A stretch of 64,000 nt of DNA from Firmicutes bacterium HGW-Firmicutes-14 (GTDB taxonomy: Bacteria > Bacillota > Thermincolia > Thermincolales > UBA2595), in NCBI GenBank assembly GCA_002840275.1, contig PHAB01000001.1, positions 235,368 to 299,367 on the forward strand, read 5' to 3'. Below are positions 8,874-17,670 of the stretch, piece by piece. The translations under genes were made by a program, and so were the position numbers. The number at the start of each line of letters is the position of its first letter. The first letter of the stretch is position 1. The notes beneath the pieces were generated by a model. The model saw only the letters and a list, made by a program, of their open reading frames with translations, was not told the origin of the DNA and ran no database searches.

Positions 8874-9952
8874 ATTTTACCGTCTCCTTCAAATTTGTAA
8901 GCTTCTTTGTACCATGCCAGCATTTTTTTCAGACCTGCCTTTAATTCAACTTTAGGATGATAACCCAACAGGTTTTTTGCCTTTGTAAGGTCAGGACACC
9001 TTCTCTCAGGGTTGTCAATAAGGTAATCGGCTTCCTCGCTCTGTCTATATTCTAAATCCACTCCTCCAACCGTCTCGGCTATCGCTTTTGCCAGGTCAAG
9101 CATGGATATTTCTTGTTGATCGTTTCCTATATTAAAGGCTTCTCCATCGTAATTCGACAATATTGCCTTTACAAAACCACACATTGCATCACTTATATAG
9201 CAAAAGCTTCGTGTAGGTGAACCGTCACTTAGCAGTTGAAGCTTCTTACCGTTTAATGCATTATTAAAAAAATCAGGAATTACCCTTTTGTCATCTATTC
9301 TTAATCCAGGACCAAACACATTAAAGGGTCTGACAATTTTGACCGGTGTGCCGTACTGTCTGTAATAGTTCACACACAAAGTCTCCCCAAGCCTTTTCGA
9401 CTCATCATAGCAAGCCCTTGGGCCGGTGCAGGATACATTACCATTATAGCTTTCCGGTGTTGGAATCCATTCCTTAGGAGGGTTTCCATATATCTCACTG
9501 GTGGAGAAAAAGAGAAAACTCTTTGCTTTTTTATTTCTGGCAAGTTCTAAAAGATTTTTCAAACCTATTACATTCGATTCTATAGTTTCGATAGGGTATT
9601 TTCTATAGTAGGCAGGAGAGGCTATACTGGCAGCATGAACAATATAATCTGCCTTACCGTAAACACTTACACTCTTTATTACATCTTTATCATATATCCT
9701 GAAGTTATTAATCTTCTGAAGATGACTGATTCTCTCAGGGATTCCTGAAATGAAGTTTTCAAGGCAAATAACCCGGCAAGGCTTTGTAAATAATTCCCTA
9801 TTACAATAATTCAGAAGGTCAAGAAAGTAGGCGCCAATAAATCCTCCACCACCGCTAATCAGCCAGGTGGCTCCTTCAGCCTCTTTCAAATCCTCCCGCA
9901 GTTCGTTGCAAATATAGCTGATATCATCACCTATAATACTGTTATAACTCAA
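8870..9952 (-). CDS. UDP-glucuronate decarboxylase-like SDR (UDP-xylose synthase type)
   Basis: 360 residues. An N-terminal extension of about 30 residues precedes the NAD-binding motif SGGGGFIG. GPRACYDESKRLGETLC contains the catalytic Tyr-x-x-x-Lys and the Arg pattern typical of UDP-glucuronate decarboxylases. RPFNVFGPG and RSFCYISD are further family marks. Next to ugd, the likely route is UDP-glucose to UDP-glucuronate to UDP-xylose. It is the first gene of the five-gene minus-strand operon. The promoter must lie in the 237-bp divergent gap before rfbC, where I could not fix it. A 4-epimerase role is the main alternative. Confidence 0.8.
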   Translation of the reverse strand: MSYNSIIGDDISYICNELREDLKEAEGATWLISGGGGFIGAYFLDLLNYCNRELFTKPCRVICLENFISGIPERISHLQKINNFRIYDKDVIKSVSVYGKADYIVHAASIASPAYYRKYPIETIESNVIGLKNLLELARNKKAKSFLFFSTSEIYGNPPKEWIPTPESYNGNVSCTGPRACYDESKRLGETLCVNYYRQYGTPVKIVRPFNVFGPGLRIDDKRVIPDFFNNALNGKKLQLLSDGSPTRSFCYISDAMCGFVKAILSNYDGEAFNIGNDQQEISMLDLAKAIAETVGGVDLEYRQSEEADYLIDNPERRCPDLTKAKNLLGYHPKVELKAGLKKMLAWYKEAYKFEGDGKI

Positions 9953-10189
9953 AAAACATCACTCCCCGCTTCATCATATTATCATCACCCTTAATCAAAG
10001 GCTCGAACAGGGCGTATCTCTGCTACCTGGGCCTTAAATTAAATATAGGCCTTTCTTTATATTATGAATCCTTAACTAATATGCTACAGAATTGTAATGA
10101 GAGTGCGACAGCTTCACATCCCTCTATGCTCTGACATATAAATATATTATGGTAAACCGTTAAGTTTGATTCTGTGGGAGGTGGCCCTG
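9953..10189. promoter_or_regulatory. Divergent intergenic region between the GT operon and rfbC
   Basis: This 237-bp AT-rich gap must hold promoters in both directions. A small hairpin with GGCCT/AGGCC arms lies at 10030-10051, followed by a pyrimidine-rich run. No clear consensus promoter could be assigned. Confidence 0.4.
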
Positions 10190-10738
10190 GTGAGATTTGA
10201 GGAAACAACCATGCCTCAGGTTTATTTAATCCATTTAGAGAAACGTGAAGATGAACGGGGATTTTTTGCCCGGGAATGGTGCAAAAAAGAGTTTGCTGCC
10301 AAAGGTATTACTTCAGATGTGGTGCAGGTAAATATATCCTATAGTAAAAATGCCGGTACCATGCGGGGACTACATTATCAGATTGAACCCCACGGAGAAG
10401 CAAAGCTTGTACGCTGCATCAGGGGGAGTATTTTTGATGTCATAATTGATTTGCGTCCGGGATCTCCAACATATAATCGCTGGCACTCGTTTACTCTAAC
10501 CGATGACTTAACCGGCTTGTATGTGCCGGACGGCTTTGCTCACGGTTTTTTAACGCTGGAAGATGACACTTTGGTTACATATCTGACATCAAATTACTAC
10601 AGCCCGGAGAGCGAAAGGGGGATCCGTTGGGATGACCCCGTGTTCAATATTGCCTGGCCAAAAGAAATAACTGTAATCTCTGCAAAGGATAAAAGCTGGC
10701 CTGATTATCCTAAGCATGGGTCGGTGAATCATCAATGA
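10190..10738 (+). CDS. rfbC: dTDP-4-dehydrorhamnose 3,5-epimerase family protein
   Basis: 182 residues from GTG10190, which has GGGAGG 7 bp upstream; an ATG 24 bp earlier lacks such a site. The cupin fold shows EKREDERGFFAREW, the catalytic His in GTMRGLHYQ (with EPHGEAKLVRC) and the base/Tyr region VPDGFAHGFLTLED. The family epimerises C3 and C5 of a 4-keto-6-deoxy nucleotide sugar. It overlaps rfbF by 4 bp (ATGA), so the true substrate may be a CDP-linked rather than a dTDP-linked sugar. No rfbA, B or D is present. Confidence 0.88.
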   Translation: MRFEETTMPQVYLIHLEKREDERGFFAREWCKKEFAAKGITSDVVQVNISYSKNAGTMRGLHYQIEPHGEAKLVRCIRGSIFDVIIDLRPGSPTYNRWHSFTLTDDLTGLYVPDGFAHGFLTLEDDTLVTYLTSNYYSPESERGIRWDDPVFNIAWPKEITVISAKDKSWPDYPKHGSVNHQ

Positions 10739-11508
10739 AGGTAGTTATTTTAGCAGGTGGCCTCGGTACCCGCATAAAGGAAGAATCACAAAACAAACCC
10801 AAGCCAATGGTGGAAATAGGAGAAATGCCGATACTCTGGCATATCATGAAGATCTATTCCAAATACGGATTAAATAATTTTGTGATATGTTTGGGTTACA
10901 AAAGTATTTACATTAAGCAATATTTTTCAGATTATTTTGATTCACAGTCCGATTTTACCATCAATCTGGGGAACAACTCCAAAACAGTGCACAGCTCCAG
11001 GACTGAACCCTGGGAAGTTACTCTGATCGATACAGGGCTTGGTACTATGACGGGTGGGCGGGTAAAAAGAATTCGGCCATTTAATGATCACAAAACATTT
11101 ATGCTTACCTACGGAGACGGTCTTGCAGACGTTAATATACACAAGTTATTGGCTTTTCACAAGAAACACGGTAAACTGGCTACCGTTACGGTGGTCAAAC
11201 CGGAGGGTAGATTTGGCACTGTAACCCTCACAGATAATGGTCTGGTAGACAGCTTTCAGGAAAAAGCCCGGTCTGATTCTCCGTGGATTAATATCGGTTA
11301 TTTTGTAATGGAACCGGGGGTATTTGATTATATAGATGGCGATGACACCGTACTGGAAAGACATACGCTTGTCAGGCTGGCAGCAGACAAACAACTGGCA
11401 GCATTTGAGCATACCGGTTTCTGGCACCCCATGGATAACATAGCAGACCGGGATCACTTATCAGAACTATGGAAAAACGGCAATGCTCCCTGGAAAGTAT
11501 GGGATTAG
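10735..11508 (+). CDS. rfbF: Glucose-1-phosphate cytidylyltransferase
   Basis: 257 residues, full length. The nucleotidyltransferase motif [18 protein letters not shown] starts the protein, followed by [19 protein letters not shown] with the sugar-phosphate-contacting Lys. [11 protein letters not shown] carries the metal-binding Asp. The enzyme makes CDP-glucose, the first step to CDP-3,6-dideoxyhexoses. The next genes of that pathway (CDP-glucose 4,6-dehydratase and rfbH) are missing: the sequence changes to an IS3 fragment about 15 bp after the stop. The pathway in this locus is therefore incomplete unless those genes are elsewhere. Confidence 0.92.
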   Translation: MKVVILAGGLGTRIKEESQNKPKPMVEIGEMPILWHIMKIYSKYGLNNFVICLGYKSIYIKQYFSDYFDSQSDFTINLGNNSKTVHSSRTEPWEVTLIDTGLGTMTGGRVKRIRPFNDHKTFMLTYGDGLADVNIHKLLAFHKKHGKLATVTVVKPEGRFGTVTLTDNGLVDSFQEKARSDSPWINIGYFVMEPGVFDYIDGDDTVLERHTLVRLAADKQLAAFEHTGFWHPMDNIADRDHLSELWKNGNAPWKVWD

Positions 11509-11521
11509 GTATAATCATTGA

Positions 11522-11705
11522 GCCACTCTCCATTTTTAATTTACCCCAGAAGGATTCCATCGGAGCATTGTCATAGCAGTTGCCTTTCCTGCTCATGCTA
11601 CAGATAAATCCATGCTTTTTTAGCAGATCCTGATATTCCTTGCTGGCATATTGTACTCCACGATCTGAATGTACCAGCAAACCTGCCTTGGCACCGGTAG
11701 TTCAC
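11522..11705 (-). mobile_element. IS3-family transposase (OrfB) fragment
   Basis: The minus strand reads [19 protein letters not shown] and later [20 protein letters not shown] then LKME. These are the second Asp and the Glu regions of the DDE catalytic core of IS3-family OrfB. It breaks off at both sides: nothing of the N-terminal half remains and the C-terminal NRKRLH region is absent. No terminal inverted repeats were found. It is a dead scar immediately behind rfbF. Confidence 0.85.
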
Positions 11706-11831
11706 AAAAAGTTCACGGATTCCGTGGAAAATACATTTTCATCGTGGACGCACCAATATTTACCAGGCCGGGGAGCCTTGATAATTTATCTGTAATTTTT
11801 CAATAGCCCTTCAGCATTTTCCCCAAATAAA

Positions 11832-11856
11832 AAGAACCCGCAAAATGCGAGTCCTT
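11832..11856 (-). terminator. Terminator of the 5-formyltetrahydrofolate cyclo-ligase gene
   Basis: On the minus strand ACTCGC pairs with GCGGGT around a short loop and is followed by TTCTTTTTAT. It directly follows the stop codon. Confidence 0.7.
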
Positions 11857-12427
11857 AAAACTTCATTACCCTGTCCTCGGTAACCACATACCTCATGGGA
11901 TAATCGTGGGCCTCCGGGTAAACATTGTCCCTTATCTGCAGCTCAAAGGCCAGGGCGGCAAAGGATACCTCCGGTCTCAAGAGCCTGAGGAACCTGTCAT
12001 AAAATCCTCCCCCATAGCCCAGCCTGTTTCCCTTTTCGTCAAAAGATACCCCAGGGACAATTACAAAATCGATTTCTTTCGGCTCAACAGGTCTCACACA
12101 CTCTGGTTTCGGCTCCAGGATACCCCAGGTTCCACTGGTGAGATCGCCCGGGTAATCCTTTATTTCTGATGGAATAAGTCTCGTGTTTTTAGTATCGGTA
12201 ATAGGGATAACCACCCTCTTCCCGTTTTCCAGGCAGTATTTTATCAGGTCACTGGTGATGACTTCATTCCTGAATTCGATGTAAAACATAACCAGCCCGG
12301 CTTTTTGAAATTCCGGGATGCCCTTTACCTTCTCAGCAATTCGGGCGCTCTTTTCTTTGACTATTTCCTCCGGTTGACTCATCCTCAGGCTGATAATCTC
12401 TTTTCTCAGTTGTTTCTTGTCCAACAC
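11855..12427 (-). CDS. 5-formyltetrahydrofolate cyclo-ligase
   Basis: About 190 residues from the GTG at 12427 (or the adjacent TTG at 12424), with purine-rich GGGAGAGGGAAGGG just upstream. It recycles 5-formyl-THF to methenyl-THF with ATP. The motifs are KKQLRKEIISLR at the N-terminus, a central phosphate-binding region, and the C-terminal signature VPGVSFDEKGNRLGYGGGFYDRFL. It lies between lepB and a transposase scar as a single gene with its own terminator. Confidence 0.9.
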   Translation of the reverse strand: MLDKKQLRKEIISLRMSQPEEIVKEKSARIAEKVKGIPEFQKAGLVMFYIEFRNEVITSDLIKYCLENGKRVVIPITDTKNTRLIPSEIKDYPGDLTSGTWGILEPKPECVRPVEPKEIDFVIVPGVSFDEKGNRLGYGGGFYDRFLRLLRPEVSFAALAFELQIRDNVYPEAHDYPMRYVVTEDRVMKF

Positions 12428-12544
12428 AATGGTTCCCTTCCCTCTCCCGATTTTTCTATCTATCCAAACGCAGTTAACCACCCAATGGAATTGTCACCCA
12501 CATCCCTTCTTTAGGTAAATGGGGCAAGTGGTATATGACACTCC

Positions 12545-13120
12545 TTATCTGGCCAGAAGACCTGTACGGTTCAGGGGCCAGAACCTCCAAAAAGCCCTGC
12601 CTTTAATGTTTTCAATCGGAAGGAACCCCCATGAATGGCTGTCAAAACTGTTGTTGCGGTTGTCCCCCATGACAAATACCGCCCCTTCAGGAATGGTTAT
12701 AGGCCCAATGTTATAGCTGGGCTTTTGGGCGATATATGGTTCCTCAAGGGATTCCCCATTGATCAGGACCTTGCCGTCCCTGACCTCTACCGTATCCCCC
12801 GGAAGCCCGATAATCCTCTTGATGAGGTCATTTTTCATATCCCCTATCTGGGCTTCAGGCGGGGGAGCAAAGACCACAATATCCGTGCGTTCAAATTCAT
12901 CAAATTTAAAGACTATCTTATCAACTAAAAGCCTGTCACCAATTTCCAGGGTCGGCAGCATTGACCCGGAAGGTATTTCCCTGGCTTCCACGACATAGTG
13001 CCTCAGGACAAAAGTCAATATCAGGGCAAGTACTATCACCTGGATTGCATCTTTGATGAAATCCCAAGCCAGACTTGAAAAACCTCTGTGTTTGTTCCCG
13101 TCTTCTAAAAAATCCTGCAT
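12545..13120 (-). CDS. lepB: Signal peptidase I
   Basis: 191 residues, the short Gram-positive form. One membrane anchor lies at about residues 22-42. The catalytic Ser53 is in PSGSMLPTL and the catalytic Lys101 in KRIIGLPGD. The C-terminal box GDNRNNSFDSHSWG is present. It removes signal peptides outside the membrane, and the two CAP-domain proteins and other exported proteins of the window would be substrates. Single gene on the minus strand. Confidence 0.93.
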   Translation of the reverse strand: MQDFLEDGNKHRGFSSLAWDFIKDAIQVIVLALILTFVLRHYVVEAREIPSGSMLPTLEIGDRLLVDKIVFKFDEFERTDIVVFAPPPEAQIGDMKNDLIKRIIGLPGDTVEVRDGKVLINGESLEEPYIAQKPSYNIGPITIPEGAVFVMGDNRNNSFDSHSWGFLPIENIKGRAFWRFWPLNRTGLLAR

Positions 13121-13253
13121 TGTTACTCACCTGCCCCACTGGTTTAGGATCCGGTTTAGCATACTGGTTTACTACATTCGATAAAAGGTTATTCTCCATG
13201 CAAAACGTACATTCTTATTATATTTTATTTTCCAAGGAAAGAAAACCTATAAA

Positions 13254-13300
13254 AGAAAAAAGCTCAGACTTGGCGCCTAAGCTTGAATTTACCCTTTTTT
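13254..13300 (-). terminator. Terminator-like hairpin behind the 99-residue membrane protein gene
   Basis: AAGCTTAG and CTGAGCTT pair imperfectly on the minus strand and are followed by TTTTTTCTTTT. The hairpin lies a few bases beyond the stop of the upstream gene. Confidence 0.6.
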
Positions 13301-13303
13301 TTT

Positions 13304-13603
13304 TTAAATTATCTTCCATATTGCACTTGCAGCGACCACCCCTCCAAAAAGGGGCAGAAACTGGTGCTGGGACCAAGTCAGACCAGGCCCATATACCACA
13401 TATACTGCCGTAATTACAAGCAACCCCAACAATATGTTCTCCGAAATAATTGTAACCACCAGTGTGATGATAAATGCTGCAACAATTACTCCCAACCACG
13501 CCGGATATGTTTCGATAGGTTCCACTGTATAAAAATACCACCAGGCGAAAGTCCCAAAAAGGACTGCTAATAACTGCCTGAAAACAGTGGAAGCAGCCAT
13601 CAT
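13304..13603 (-). CDS. Small integral membrane protein of unknown function
   Basis: 99 residues with a perfect ribosome binding site (AAGGAGGTGATAAA) before the ATG. Three hydrophobic stretches (about residues 8-23, 34-67 in two segments, 81-97) suggest three or four membrane helices. No family was recognised. It stands alone between lepB and a secreted/anchored protein gene, with a terminator-like hairpin behind it. Confidence 0.7.
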   Translation of the reverse strand: MMAASTVFRQLLAVLFGTFAWWYFYTVEPIETYPAWLGVIVAAFIITLVVTIISENILLGLLVITAVYVVYGPGLTWSQHQFLPLFGGVVAASAIWKII

Positions 13604-13940
13604 TTTATCACCTCCTTATTAAGTTTTTGGTGACCGGAGAACATTATTAAGCCTGCCTCCGGTCAGCGCCGAAGACAGGCCTTATCATCTGCCATTTCTT
13701 CGGCAACCCGGCTGTCATGACCAGTTGGCAGTTTGCAGTTGGCAGTTATCAGTCTTATTACCGAGATATCGGCTTTAAGAACTGACTACTGTTAACAGCT
13801 TACTGACTACTAATTTTAGACCCGTGGCTTTGCGTCCCTGCCTTTCGGCAGGTTTGCCTTTGTCGGGAAACCACCCTTTTAAAGGGCATATTTATTTGTT
13901 ATTTATATCGAAATTTACTTCCAAATACTTTAGTAAAATT
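13604..13940. repeat. Gene-free stretch with two hairpins and short direct repeats
   Basis: TGACCGGAG (13631-13639) pairs with CTCCGGTCA (13657-13665). GCCGAAGA (13668-13675) pairs with TCTTCGGC (13697-13704). CAGTTGGCAGTT occurs twice at 13722-13748. No coding frame or RNA family was recognised. It separates two minus-strand genes and may hold the promoter of the downstream membrane protein. Confidence 0.5.
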
Positions 13941-14432
13941 TTAATAATTGACCAGAACAGCCCTTGCGTGGCCTTCTTTCGTGACAATTATGCCCACAGA
14001 ATCCCCCGGTTTTACCTGACCAAGAGAAATCACCTGTTCCTTATTGCGGATAATTGCTTCCTTGTTCACAGGAACATTTGGGCTGATTTTCACGCTGTTG
14101 TCATCCATCTCCTGGTCCACCGTCAGGACCCGTTTGTCTATATCAACAGCCTTTACCTCTCCCCATACTATCAATTCCCCTGACTTGGGGTCGGCATTTG
14201 GTACATTGGTTTCTTCAATTGTCTGCAGAGATACTTCTTTTTTCTCCTTCCCGCCGTTCTGTGAGCTTCCGTTAGATGAACTGTCATCCCCGGTAATCTG
14301 GGGCTGTGGGACTTTAACATCCCTAATCTCCGGTTGTTTAGATTCTCCTTTAAAAGTTGAGTAACCGAGGTAACCGCCAATAACCAGTGCCACAACGATG
14401 AACAAAACTAAAAATGGCAGGTTCTTTTTCAA
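13941..14432 (-). CDS. Membrane-anchored extracytoplasmic protein of unknown function
   Basis: About 163 residues from TTG14432, which follows GGGGAGGG at good spacing. It has one N-terminal membrane anchor (KKNLPFLVLFIVVALVIGGY), then a low-complexity linker rich in Ser, Gly, Asn and Gln (around DDSSSNGSSQNGG), then a small beta-rich domain of about 90 residues (GELIVWGEVKAVDIDKRVLT and GQVKPGDSVGIIVTKEG). The tail resembles OB-like or DUF5666-like sheet proteins. No enzymatic motif. Single gene. Confidence 0.7.
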   Translation of the reverse strand: MKKNLPFLVLFIVVALVIGGYLGYSTFKGESKQPEIRDVKVPQPQITGDDSSSNGSSQNGGKEKKEVSLQTIEETNVPNADPKSGELIVWGEVKAVDIDKRVLTVDQEMDDNSVKISPNVPVNKEAIIRNKEQVISLGQVKPGDSVGIIVTKEGHARAVLVNY

Positions 14433-14570
14433 CGTATTCCCTCCCCGGCAATTTTTCTTTCTAATGATACCACAAAGCAAGACAAGAAACAACGCTATAT
14501 CTTCCAAGCTATCCATATTCAGGAACCACAGATACAAAGGGACCAGCCCAAACAAGCGGTCCCTTCTTTG

Positions 14571-15002
14571 TTATAATTTATATACTTCGGCACCCTTTAA
14601 AACATTAACACCATTTCCGGTAAGCAGTTTTACAGCTTCATCCAGCTGCTCAACCCGGAACACAACCAGGGCATCATTTGAAGATTTCTCGAGAAAAGCG
14701 TAAAGGTATTCTATGTTAATACCTGAAGATTCAAGGATTTTCAGAACATTAGCCAAGCCTCCCGGTTTATCTTCAACTTCGACTGCTATGACATCAGTCT
14801 TACTGACAGTAAACCCGGCATCTTTAAGGACCTGGACAGCTTCATCAGGTCTGTTCACAATCAGCCTGAGAATCCCAAAATCAGAGGTATCGGCAATAGA
14901 CAGGGCTCTGATGTTTATCCCTGCCCCGCCCAGGACATCGGTCAGGTCAGCCAGCCTGCCTGACTTGTTTTCCAGAAAAACGGAAATTTGCTGTACTTTC
15001 AT
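14571..15002 (-). CDS. Tandem ACT-domain protein
   Basis: 143 residues from ATG15002, made of two ACT domains (about residues 1-68 and 70-140). The glycine-containing ligand loops are [20 protein letters not shown] and [20 protein letters not shown]. Such proteins bind amino acids and regulate metabolism allosterically. It lies 72 bp behind the CoA ligase gene. In anaerobes ACT proteins of this kind accompany indolepyruvate oxidoreductase and aryl-CoA ligase genes, so sensing of aromatic or branched amino acids is likely (inference). Confidence 0.85.
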   Translation of the reverse strand: MKVQQISVFLENKSGRLADLTDVLGGAGINIRALSIADTSDFGILRLIVNRPDEAVQVLKDAGFTVSKTDVIAVEVEDKPGGLANVLKILESSGINIEYLYAFLEKSSNDALVVFRVEQLDEAVKLLTGNGVNVLKGAEVYKL

Positions 15003-15074
15003 AGGGTGGTCCCTCCTCATCCAGTTTGAGCTTAATTTGTTTACGGCTCCCTTTCGTTTACAGCTCCCTCTTTT

Positions 15075-16370
15075 CTACAGTTCCCTCTTATCTACCACCC
15101 GCTTGGCTTTCCCTTCACTCCGCGGGATAGTCTTAGGCTCAACAAGCTTAATCCGGGCAGAAATCCCCAAAATGCTGGCAATCTCATGCCGGAGTTTCTT
15201 TTCGAGTTCTTCGAGTTTGCGAATCTCATCAGAGAACATCTTTTCTGAGACCTCCACCCAGACTTCCAGGTTGTCAAGGCTTCCCTGCCGGTCAACGACC
15301 AAAAGGTAATGGGGTTCCGTATCGCCGATATCCAACAGCACACTTTCAATCTGGGACGGGAATACATTAACTCCTCTGATGATAAGCATGTCATCTGTAC
15401 GACCCATGACCCTTTCCATCCGGACAAAGGTCCTGCCGCATTCACACTTTTCCTCCCTCAACACCGAAATATCCCTGGTCCTGTATCTCAGGAGGGGGAA
15501 GGCCTCCTTACTTATGGTTGTAAAGACCAGTTCTCCCTTGGAACCGTACGGCAACGGTTCTCCGGTTTCAGGGTCGATTATTTCCGGGATGAAGTAATCT
15601 TCCATAATATGCATCCCGCATTGGCATTCACATTCCATAGAAACTCCGGGACCCATTATTTCACTCAGGCCGTATATATTCAGGGCCTTAATCCCCAATC
15701 CTTTTTCCAGCTCCTTGCGCATGTTCTCAGACCACGGCTCGGCGCCAAAAATACCAGCCTTCAATTTGCTGTTAACAAGGTCGATGCCGTTTTCCCTCGC
15801 TTCTTCAGCCAGAAACAGGGCATAGGAGGGGGTACAGCACAAAATGGAAGTCCCGAAATCCTGCATCAGCATAAGCTGGCGCTTGGTGTTTCCGCCGGAA
15901 ATGGGGATTACAGTGGCCCCAAGGCGTTCCGCACCGTAATGCAGCCCCAGCCCTCCCGTAAATAACCCATATCCATAGGCGACCTGGACAACATCACCTT
16001 TGCCCCCGCCGGCCATTGCCACACAGCGGGCAATCAGTTCTGCCCAGCCGTCAATATCATTTTGGGTATATCCCACCACAGTTGGTTTGCCGGTTGTCCC
16101 GGAAGAGGCATGGACCCTTACTACATCATCCATCGGGATAGCGAATAAACCGAAAGGATAATTGTCCCTTAAGTCCTGTTTTACGGTAAAAGGCAGTAAT
16201 TTCAAATCATCCAGGGACTTAATGTCCCCGGGTTCAATTCCTTTTTCCCTCAATTTCTCCGTGTAGAACGGGACATTATTATAAACCCCTTCCACCGTTT
16301 TCTTCAAACGCTCAAACTGCAGCTGCCTGAGCTGTTCCCGTGGCATGGCTTCCATTTCAGGATTAAACAT
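15075..16370 (-). CDS. paaK: Phenylacetate-CoA ligase family enzyme (aryl-acid:CoA ligase)
   Basis: 431 residues from ATG16370 (GGAGAG upstream). It is an ANL-superfamily adenylating enzyme of PaaK size. P-loop [19 protein letters not shown] lies around residue 85-100. [33 protein letters not shown] and the hinge/C-terminal domain start [20 protein letters not shown] follow. The Cys-rich stretch [13 protein letters not shown] is typical of the family. It forms aryl-CoA thioesters from arylacetates with ATP. In peptide-fermenting anaerobes it works with indolepyruvate:ferredoxin oxidoreductase to gain ATP from aromatic amino acids. No iorAB genes are in the window. Confidence 0.88.
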   Translation of the reverse strand: MFNPEMEAMPREQLRQLQFERLKKTVEGVYNNVPFYTEKLREKGIEPGDIKSLDDLKLLPFTVKQDLRDNYPFGLFAIPMDDVVRVHASSGTTGKPTVVGYTQNDIDGWAELIARCVAMAGGGKGDVVQVAYGYGLFTGGLGLHYGAERLGATVIPISGGNTKRQLMLMQDFGTSILCCTPSYALFLAEEARENGIDLVNSKLKAGIFGAEPWSENMRKELEKGLGIKALNIYGLSEIMGPGVSMECECQCGMHIMEDYFIPEIIDPETGEPLPYGSKGELVFTTISKEAFPLLRYRTRDISVLREEKCECGRTFVRMERVMGRTDDMLIIRGVNVFPSQIESVLLDIGDTEPHYLLVVDRQGSLDNLEVWVEVSEKMFSDEIRKLEELEKKLRHEIASILGISARIKLVEPKTIPRSEGKAKRVVDKREL

Positions 16371-16596
16371 CAGTCTCTCCCCTTTTTGTTCAGTTCTAGT
16401 TTTTTGATATCCTTTTACCAGTTCCCTGTCACACCACTGGCCTCTGGCCACTGCCGACTGTCACCGGCTAAATTCAGTGAGAAAATTTTTTAATTCTTCC
16501 ACAGAAAGCAATCAAATTCCTGCCAAAAGACCAAAAAAATCAAATAACCTCCATCAGTATATTTGTATGCCGGGCGGATTTTATCTGTGACTGTGC

Positions 16597-17370
16597 TCAC
16601 ATGCGATGTTCCCTTTTCACCCCCCGGCTCCTATACCGGTAAAGTATCCCGGCAACCACTATGATGACGGCACTGACCAGTTGGGAAACCGTTATGTTCC
16701 CAAATATCATAAGGTTTTCCCGGAAATGCTCCACAACGAACCTGCCGGCGGAATATGTAATCAAGAATATTAAAAATACCTGTCCGTCAAATTTCTTTCT
16801 TTTCCACAAATATAACAACAGTGCAAAAAGGGTAAATCCGAGGGCAGAGGAAAACAACTGGGTAGGATAGCGGGCTGCCCCATCAATACATGGAGCGCCC
16901 TCCAGGTAGGGGAAAATCACTCCGAGGAAAGACTCTGTCTCATGCCCATAGCAGCAGCCATTCATAAAACAGCCTATCCTCACGATTCCGTATCCCAGGG
17001 CAAGGGGAGGAGCCACCAGGTCAGCCAGCGGCCAAAAAGGCAGTTTCTTGACCATCACATACAGTATACCCGCAGCCAGCCCTCCGATGAAAGCCCCGTA
17101 ATAAACGAGTCCGCCCCTCCATATGGCGAATATCTCCAGGGGGTTCTCCATAAACCTGGCCGGATCGTATACAAATACATAAAAGAGCCTGGCACCCACA
17201 ACTCCCCCTATAACCAGGACAATAGCCAGGTCCAGTATACGGTCTGAATCAACATTTATATCCCTGGCAAGCCTCATGGCAACAAAAGTTCCCAGGATAA
17301 TGGCAAGACTGAGAGCAAACCCCCAGGCATATACAGACAGGGGACCGAATTCGAAAAGAACCGGTAACAA
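16597..17370 (-). CDS. lgt: Phosphatidylglycerol:prolipoprotein diacylglyceryl transferase
   Basis: 257 residues, polytopic membrane protein with about seven helices. It attaches diacylglyceryl to the lipobox Cys of prolipoproteins. The family signature is visible: GARLFYVFVYDPARF, then WRGGLVYYGAFIGGLAAG with the conserved substrate-binding region, RIGCFMNGCCYGHETE, and YPTQLFSSALGF. Minus strand, directly downstream of the DnaA-box cluster, so its promoter must be in or next to that region. Confidence 0.93.
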   Translation of the reverse strand: MLPVLFEFGPLSVYAWGFALSLAIILGTFVAMRLARDINVDSDRILDLAIVLVIGGVVGARLFYVFVYDPARFMENPLEIFAIWRGGLVYYGAFIGGLAAGILYVMVKKLPFWPLADLVAPPLALGYGIVRIGCFMNGCCYGHETESFLGVIFPYLEGAPCIDGAARYPTQLFSSALGFTLFALLLYLWKRKKFDGQVFLIFLITYSAGRFVVEHFRENLMIFGNITVSQLVSAVIIVVAGILYRYRSRGVKREHRM

Positions 17371-17427
17371 TATACCTTACCTCCCTTGCACCATTTAAAT
17401 TACAAAATAAAAGAGACCGATACCCCT

Positions 17428-17608
17428 TTATCCACAGCATTACCCACAACCGGTTTTTTGCCGCTGTAAACCGCAAAGCACTTTTCCACATAATCCACAG
17501 TAATCTCTTCTGAATTTTTGGACCCTTTTTTTGCACATTAAAGGATTCATTATTCTCAGGTTATTAACAGACTTATCCACATTATCCACAGGTTTTTCCC
17601 ATCCACAA
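17428..17608. promoter_or_regulatory. Cluster of DnaA boxes (not at oriC)
   Basis: Perfect TTATCCACA boxes lie at 17428-17436, 17573-17581 and 17582-17590, the last two directly abutting. Near-matches in the same orientation are TTACCCACA (17440-17448), TTTTCCACA (17482-17490), TAATCCACA (17491-17499) and CCATCCACA (17600-17608). That is seven same-strand boxes in 181 bp. The flanking genes (lgt, tsaD) are both on the minus strand and no dnaA, dnaN, rpmH or rnpA is nearby, so this is not the normal origin. A DnaA-titrating or DnaA-regulated site is more likely. Confidence 0.75.
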
Positions 17609-17639
17609 AACAGGTGTTCTAAAATTGTTTCATAAATAC

Positions 17640-17670
17640 AGTACTAGTACCAGTTTGTGGTAGTACTAAT
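17640..17670. repeat. Inverted repeats at the 3-prime end of tsaD
   Basis: GTACTAGTAC at 17641-17650 is a perfect 10-bp palindrome. AGTACTA before and TAGTACT after form a larger interrupted inverted repeat that reaches the tsaD stop codon. It may be a weak termination structure or belong to the adjacent DnaA-box region. Confidence 0.4.

Noticed and set aside
13604..13940. A member of the long hairpin family
   Set aside because: It contains two small hairpins, but no long arms and none of the GTTCCAC or GAGACGTTGCC core.
15309..15965. A 218-codon plus-strand frame inside paaK
   Set aside because: Antisense to a conserved ligase gene, with no recognisable domain and no start signals.
17371..17536. 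A 95-codon minus-strand frame overlapping the lgt start
   Set aside because: It overlaps lgt out of frame and runs through the DnaA boxes. No ribosome binding site or family resemblance.
17428..17608. Chromosomal origin of replication at the DnaA boxes
   Set aside because: Genes on both sides run in the same direction, dnaA/dnaN/rpmH/rnpA are absent, and no clear AT-rich unwinding region follows. Kept as a DnaA-box cluster only.
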